Shown here piece after piece: positions 58,190 through 64,000 of a stretch of 64,000 nucleotides of DNA. Within the stretch, counting starts at the first letter, position 1. Each line of letters starts with the position of its first letter. A program made the translations under genes and the position numbers. Origin of the DNA: Gnetum montanum (taxonomy: Eukaryota; Streptophyta; Gnetopsida; Gnetales; Gnetaceae); contig MNCI01037719.1 of the NCBI GenBank assembly GCA_015680685.1, forward strand, positions 147,536 to 211,535, read 5' to 3'. The notes beneath the pieces are model-generated. The model saw only the letters and a list, made by a program, of their open reading frames with translations, did no database searches and was not told where the DNA came from.

Positions 58190-60172
58190 GCAGACTATCC
58201 ACCAATCATGCAGCGCTTGGGCATTTCGTACATGTACTAAAACCATGTAATTCCTGAAATCCGCAGCTTTTCATAGAATTGTGCCGAACAGTGAATGACC
58301 CTGCTCGTGGCTTCCAAATGCAAAATTAATTTAGTTCTAAGAAAGAAAGGTACACAGGATAGAATAATCCCTACCAGCACTATTCACACGTTCAAATTCA
58401 GGGCTCAGCCACGTCCTTACCTATTCCGTGTACCTTTGTTGTCAAAAAGCACGGAAGGTAGGATGCCATACTTTTCCATGAAAGAATCACTCATTTCTAA
58501 AAATTAGAAGACATTCCTCAACAATTTTGAATCTCATTGCTTTTGGTATGCCTAATTTTTATGAACACGTATAAAGATGTTGCATATACCTTGTACCTTC
58601 ACCTTAGCTTTATAGCCTTTCACCTTTAGTAGTCTTCACCCTCTGATTGCAGCACCTGGTGAGTAGGAGTTATGAGGAGGCAAATGAATCTGTAAATGGC
58701 CTAACAAACTACTCTGAAAAACATGGTTGTGAACAACTTACAACTCTATGTAGTGTTACAGGAGGAAAATTACTGAATTTGCAATGTATCTACTGCTGTG
58801 GATACTGATATTAAAAAAGATTTAGCATGAGATAGATGTAAATCTGTTTCATAGTTGAGATCTCACTCTTGTTGATTTTTGGCGGTACTACAACATCAAA
58901 ATATGAATTTCCAAGCAGAAAAATACAAAATACCTTGACAAGTGTAGTGAACTATTTGGCTATAATTAAGCTTTGACTTTGCAGAGTTTCCCTGCAACAT
59001 TCATGATACTCATTTAGAGTCCAGGATTACTAAACACGTCTACTGTTCCTAGGTATCTTAAACTTTTGTGATTTATAAACAAGCAAATTTCCCATTTGAC
59101 GGAGACTTCCCCTGTTATTGACGACAACCCATTTTTAGATAGCTTAAATTACAATCCTCTATTTTGCAAAATAGCTTAAATTGCAAAAACAAAGTTGATT
59201 GTCATCCATTTCTGTACATGAATGGAACGACGTCATGTGTCTGCGCCAAGCTAGTAGTGCATCTTTAAAATACTGAAAATTAAATGATTGACGGGAATAT
59301 CCGAATTCCATCTCTCAATCGTTATATTAAATCCCGTGATTTACCCGGTCAAACAGGCTGTATTTTAATTTCTTTCAAGGCTGAAAGTTTGAAACATAAA
59401 AGAACATAGCCATTCTTCATTTAGTTTCTGTTAGACTCCCGATCCTTCATTTAAAATTGTAGGTTCTTTATCTGCATGTTAAAAAAAAAAAAAGCTATCA
59501 GTAGCATTCCGTAGATGGATAGAGACATGCAAATAAGACTCCCATAATATTCAACCTTGAATGTTTATGAAACATTATTCTTTAACATATATTTGAAATA
59601 TCTAATTAAAGAAGTAAAAAAAGGCTTTACACATCTAAATTACATTAATTAAGAAAATGTATTTTACCATTACAAAGAGCACATAATAACCTCTCATAAT
59701 ATGTATAGAGCCCAGGTTTAAATGACAATGTGATGTTGTAAATTAAAAACTTCAACAGATAAGCAAGTAACGAGAGAAGTCAATTATTCTATTTTTTAAA
59801 TCTACATTGAAATGAATTTGTTGCTTGAAATGACTTTGTTGCTTGAAGTTGTTTGTCTAAAATTACAGTAATCAACAACACTTGCAAATGGATAAATAAC
59901 AAGATAACATTTAATTTTTAAAAGGAAATTTTAAGATAATCCTAAAGTGACATCTTTTGCATTTTACTGAATTAAGTATAGCAGGAAGCCAGGACCAGAT
60001 ATAAGAAAAACATGTTCATTAGGCACTTTATACAGTACCTCAACATAAGCAAACTACATTGAATCTGAACAGCCTTAGAACCAGTCTCAAATTAAGTAGG
60101 TTGCAAAGGAATAAGGGAAAGCATCATAGTGACAATGCAGAGCAATTACCGTTCAATATAATACCTCAAAAC
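58190..60172. other. No gene recognised
   Basis: About 2 kb of AT-rich DNA with stops in all frames. It has a 12-base A run near 59480 and no similarity to the LTR family. Confidence 0.5.
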
Positions 60173-60942
60173 CTAATCCAAGTGCAGTGACACATTTTCA
60201 TCAACCCAGCTCCACCACACCTGGCTGCTCTTCCTCTTCAATCCAGTTTTTCCTGACTTCAACTTGTTGCGTAAATTGGTAGTGAGAAACCCAACCAAAC
60301 ACTTACTTTCTCCACAGGAATTTTCAGAATTGTGTACTTTGGGGAATTTCTCCTCATAACCTATTATATGAAACATTGAAAAGAGACCGAAGGACCCCAA
60401 CTGCACTGGAATTTCCCCAAACACTTGTTGAACCTTAAATCCAGTGCTTCCAAAGCCTTTAAATTTTCATGGATGGAGGTATGTTGCCACTTAACATGTT
60501 ATAACTTATAAAGTAAACTAAGCAACCTCAAACTAGTGAGATTTCCAATGCTACGTGGAAGCCTGTTACATTGTTACCAGGTATTACAAGCACGTCATCA
60601 AGTTATAGCCCTTTTTCAATCAGCATCACTTTCATAGTCTCTTATGTTAATTTTCCTGTCTGGTATGTACTTTGTTGAGAAGAACTGTGAATATCTGAGA
60701 TTGAAAATCTTATGGTAGTCTGTGCTATTGGCTAATTGCTGAAATTGCTTGAGCTGTTGAAGCTGGGGTGGAATATTGTCATGAAATTGATTGTAGGAGA
60801 AGTCCAACATTTGCAGATCTGTGTAATTCACTACCTGCGCCGCAATGATTCCTTCAAGCATATTATAGCCTACATTTACCACTCCGAGGTTATGCATTTT
60901 CTTTAAGTAACTTGGGAGAAGGCCCGTAAGCAATTTCCTCAT
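60173..60942 (-). pseudogene. LRR receptor-like protein gene relic
   Basis: Minus strand, in at least three frames. From 60942: LLPSYLKKMHNLGVVNVGYN and YTDLQMLDFSYNQFHDNIPPQLQQL (leucine-rich repeats of plant extracellular type, LxxLxxLDxSxNxxxxxIP). Then LPRSIGNLTSLRLLSL near 60565-60520, NLKALEALDL near 60460-60430, and FGEIPVQLGSFGLFSMF with a post-repeat tail (60424-60173). The order matches the end of an LRR receptor-like protein, where the last repeats precede the transmembrane part; the membrane segment and any kinase are not seen. Such proteins act as cell-surface receptors. Frameshifts make this copy a pseudogene. Confidence 0.75.
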
Positions 60943-61980
60943 AACAAAGGTCCACTGAAATTGTTCATGTAAGCAGATAAAACGATCAGGGAAGATAGAA
61001 ATATTACAGAAAAGATACCATGGAAGCTGCTACTGCCAGAAATGATGCCCAACATCTAAAGAAAATGCATACAAATAAAGGTCTAGCCCTTTATAGGGAC
61101 AAATGGCAAAAAAGAACTTAGTATCTAACCCCATTTAATTAGGATAAGTTTAAGATGATGATGATGCAGAGGCAGCTCCAAGCCTCCAACAAGAAGAAGA
61201 AGCAAAAAACTACAAGGAACTCTTCTTTGCACTGCCATTGCCATGGCTATAATATGGGAATTCATAATCGGTTCTCAGAGGGAATACTCTCTTTGCCAAA
61301 TATGCTGTGCCCAACAGTTTTATAGACAGGGGATGGTGCAAAATTCTTCCACAAGGTCCAATTTTCTTTGGAAGAAATAAGTGGGTCAATACCGTGGTTG
61401 TATGAGACAATGAAATGACGAAGACTGAACTACTGGAAGTCTTAACGTACATTTACCTTGAATTTAGCTTTGTTAGCTTCATCTTAGTAACGAGGGTGAA
61501 GAAAATTGAGCAACTTTTTTGCCACAACTGAGAAGTCCAAGTGCAATTACTGAAAGAAGTTAGGCAAGACCCTGCTAGCCGAACTGAAACAAAGGTAAAC
61601 CAAATGAACATTCAAGCTAAGGTAATCCTTTTAAAAGAGTTAAAGCCTTGAACATATTCTTTGATAAGTGCAGAACATTTTTACATCATGTGTGTAACTG
61701 AAATCTAACATGAAAAATTGAAAGCTAAGAAAATATATGGGTATATTCCTAGCAACAATGTCATTTGTATTTGACTTTATACATTGTACATCTAAGTATT
61801 ATGATGATGAATTCAAATTATAATGAAATTATAGATGAACTGTATTACCAAATAAATTTAGATTGCATTTTGAGTTGGATATATGGATAAGTTTCAAAAT
61901 TCCTTTTATGAAAATTTCTTTTTCTTTTAGACTAGTTTCAAAATTTCTTTTATGAAATTTTTTAAAATTTATAGCTTAGT
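60943..61980. other. No gene recognised
   Basis: Upstream of the LRR relic on its strand. An 80-residue open frame at 61452-61210 (minus) shows no repeat motif and I do not consider it supported. Near 61890-61970 a TTTCAAAATT(C/T)CTTTTATGAAA word occurs twice. Confidence 0.45.
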
Positions 61981-62046
61981 ACTACATATTGAAATTGAAT
62001 CCGTGACTTGAGATTACAAGCCAAAACTCTTACCACTAAGGTAACA
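61900..62046 (-). repeat. tRNA-derived SINE remnant (candidate)
   Basis: Minus strand from 62046: TGTTACCTTAGTGGTAAGAG (an A-box-like start), then TTGGCTTGTAATCTCAAGTC, then ACGGATTCAATTTC (a decayed B box) ending near 61989. The order and spacing are those of a tRNA-related SINE head; the TTGGCTTG..CTC.AGGTCACGGGTTCAA pattern recalls the plant Au-SINE family. The tail below 61989 is AT-rich. A tRNA pseudogene is the alternative. Confidence 0.45.
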
Positions 62047-62359
62047 TTTTATTGTTGAAATCCAGTGATGTTAAACCATAATCCTCTAAGCAACGGTAAT
62101 TATTATATTTTCATGACTTATATATGTTGTGGGAATTATCAAGTAACTAACTAATAATTTTGAAAATGATTTCTATAAAAGTAACCAATTGTTTTTTAGA
62201 TCCCTGGGCCAATGAAGCCTGCAACATCATTTTCAAAGCTTCTCAGTAACATTTATGACATTCACCTCCAGTCAGGCTGAGGAAACTTAGATTCCTATCT
62301 CTAATTTTGCTAATAATTTACAGGATTCAGTTTTAACAATTTGATAATTGGAAGGCATC

Positions 62360-62426
62360 ATGAGTCTAAATGTCCTTGGATAGTATTGTTTCCATGAGTC
62401 TAATGTCCTTGGACAGTATTGTTTCC
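62360..62426. repeat. Tandem duplication, 34 + 33 bp
   Basis: The unit ATGAGTCTAAATGTCCTTGG..TAGTATTGTTTCC (62360-62393) repeats at 62394-62426 with one base missing and one T/C change. Confidence 0.9.
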
Positions 62427-62633
62427 ATGATGTAAACCAGTGTTACAGCAGGGCGTCTCCTTCCACAAGCTATCAACAAGTGCACTGATATTGTTTGTGC
62501 ATTCCAGAAAATACTTGAAGTAACTTCATTACCTGTTATAAGGAAGCTCCAACTTGGTTGAGAATTCATTCGGTTACAGTCCAGTTACAAAAACATTGAC
62601 AATTTTTACAGATATGGATCATTATATTTTGGG

Positions 62634-62689
62634 ATGTTTAGCCGGGAAGTTGCATCTCATAATGTTAGCCGGGAAGTTACATCTTATTA
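62634..62689. repeat. Tandem duplication, 28 + 28 bp
   Basis: Two copies of a unit containing TTAGCCGGGAAGTT, at 62634-62661 and 62662-62689. Confidence 0.88.
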
Positions 62690-63375
62690 ATTTTTATTTT
62701 AACGTTTGAGGAGGTCCAGTTATTTTTTATATTTTAAATAATCCAAGCCCTTTTTTTTTATGGTTGGAGTTAAAGGAGACACAGGTTGAAACTGAGAGTA
62801 ATGGGATTTAATCTTCCATTCTTCAAAAAACGGAATCGGTGATGGTACATGCAGTGACAATTTTAAAGAACACAGACAAATGCCAAAAAATACGCTCATT
62901 AGTGTTCATGCAAAAGTTTTGAAGGTTATCAAGTTGAAAAGATTTGAGATCCTAGGATGTCATTTTTTTCTCCAACGTGATGCGAAGCTTTGCATGTACA
63001 GACAATAGTATAATTAAACAATGTTAGGAAAATTATAAATACCCAAAACAGTCTCCAATTTAAAAAACAAACACTCAAAAATGGGACCTCCTTATGTTTA
63101 AGGTAAGCTAATTTCATTTTGATTCTTTGCATCCCATTTACAATTTGCAACTCGGCAAAGGGTTTTTTTAATGTAATCTTACTTGCATCCTGAAATTTTT
63201 AACAATTACCATTAATTGTTAGCCTTATCACTTTGCTGACTTCAAAATCACAGGGGCCTTTGAGCAATTTTTACATTTAAATGATTTAAGTACTTTACCT
63301 TGCTACACCGTTGCAAACAAATTAAACATATTTGAATTTTAAGAGCAGCAGAAGCAAAGATTAAAGTCATATTAG
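62690..63375. other. No gene recognised
   Basis: AT-rich, with stops in all frames apart from a short minus-strand open stretch (63150-62929) without a recognisable motif. Confidence 0.45.
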
Positions 63376-63484
63376 ATCAATGATAAATAAAACTAGTCAA
63401 AAAGCTTTGTTCAGTCTGAAAAATGAATCTAAACAACTGGGTGACTTAGATGACTCGGTGAAAGAACTCAGCCATATTTTACAG
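63376..63484 (+). other. Possible exon, unidentified
   Basis: An open stretch from ATG 63380 to CAG|GTAGAG at 63484/63485, a good donor-like sequence, preceded by ATTAG|A. The encoded text (FSLKNESKQLGDLDDSVKEL) is hydrophilic with a helix-like spacing. No flanking exon could be joined and the reverse strand is also open, so support is weak. Confidence 0.2.
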
Positions 63485-63753
63485 GTAGAGTAATATTAAA
63501 AACCACTTAGCATACTTTCCAAATATATCTTTTTCAATATAATTAATGTTTTAGATATGCTTTAAGGTAAGTTCTAATCTTAATGTAAAAGGAGAGCTTT
63601 AATCAACAATACCGACTGGTGGAGCATCAGCTATGCTTGAACTAAGCATTATGCACAAAATTACTGGTAGATTTGTTTGTTTTATAAGTTAATTTTTTAT
63701 TTTAATATTCATTATATTTTATTTTTTAATAAAATATTTAAGCCCAATCTAGC

Positions 63754-63818
63754 AGCCAACTTGGCTGGAATCAAAGATGAACCTGCAGTGACCAGCCAAC
63801 TTGGCTGGAATCAAAGAT
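63754..63818. repeat. Direct repeat with a palindromic core
   Basis: AGCCAACTTGGCTGGAATCA..GAT at 63754-63778 and again at 63794-63818. The second copy contains CCAGCCAA-C-TTGGCTGG, a 17-bp dyad with a one-base centre. Confidence 0.88.
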
Positions 63819-64000
63819 AACTCACGGTTAGTCACCACATTAGGGATTTACCGCCTTGTTATAGTATTACAATAAAGAACATGTGCAGAAACAGCTATAC
63901 CTGCAGATAACCACTAAAGTAGATCTTGACAAATTGAGGATTACATTCAAATCAGGTACCTTCCAAAGAAACGCTGAAATGGATCCCAATGAAAATACAG

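Noticed and set aside
61210-61452. 80-residue minus-strand open frame upstream of the LRR relic
   Set aside because: No leucine-rich or signal-peptide pattern; length is within chance.

Overview
This is nuclear DNA of a vascular (seed) plant, AT-rich and made almost entirely of old, broken retroelements. The evidence is the plant-type Ty3/gypsy chemistry of the Athila/Tat kind: primer sites resembling the 3' end of tRNA-Asp, a plant-specific third ORF after pol, a RTE-type LINE, a caulimovirid-like insertion, and PPR and LRR gene relics. Species cannot be named from this sequence. I see no intact protein-coding gene. Three stretches are unresolved bases (2475-2561, 13746-14012, single base 15635).

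Region 1-45571 is one nest of related minus-strand LTR elements, all with LTR ends TGATG...CATCA. The outermost, E5, has its 5' LTR at 44809-45571 and its pieces at 44139-44808, 25719-31407 and 4584-5391; its 3' LTR lies left of the window. Three others sit inside it: E1 (window start to 4583; gag and protease, no pol), E2 (5392-25718, TSD gccat; complete gag-pol plus a third ORF) and E4 (31408-44138, TSD aggg(t); complete). E3 (11490-18572, TSD gatgg; gag and protease only) sits inside E2. The match of pre-insertion sequences across each element, and the perfect TSDs of E2 and E3, make this reconstruction firm. E2 and E3 landed 4 bp apart at the homologous spot of their respective hosts.

Region 45572-54822 holds a RTE-like LINE fragment (minus), a broken LTR, and E6, a plus-strand relative of the same family (5' LTR 47702-48781, gag, no pol, 3' LTR truncated at about 54822). 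E6 abuts a plus-strand caulimovirid-like coat-protein region (about 55340-56922) with a few stops and one frameshift.

Region 57-64 kb is of different character, closer to genic DNA: a frameshifted PPR gene relic, an LRR receptor-like relic, a tRNA-derived SINE candidate and short tandem duplications.

The most interesting signal is regulatory. Each LTR lineage has its own array of short palindromes directly upstream of a TATAAATA box in U3. E2 and E4 carry a second palindrome-plus-TATA cassette inside the element, about 450 bp before the start of the third ORF, as if that ORF has its own promoter; the E2 cassette uses the same palindrome core as E2's own LTR. The pol-less members E1, E3 and E6 show no such cassette where the region is visible.
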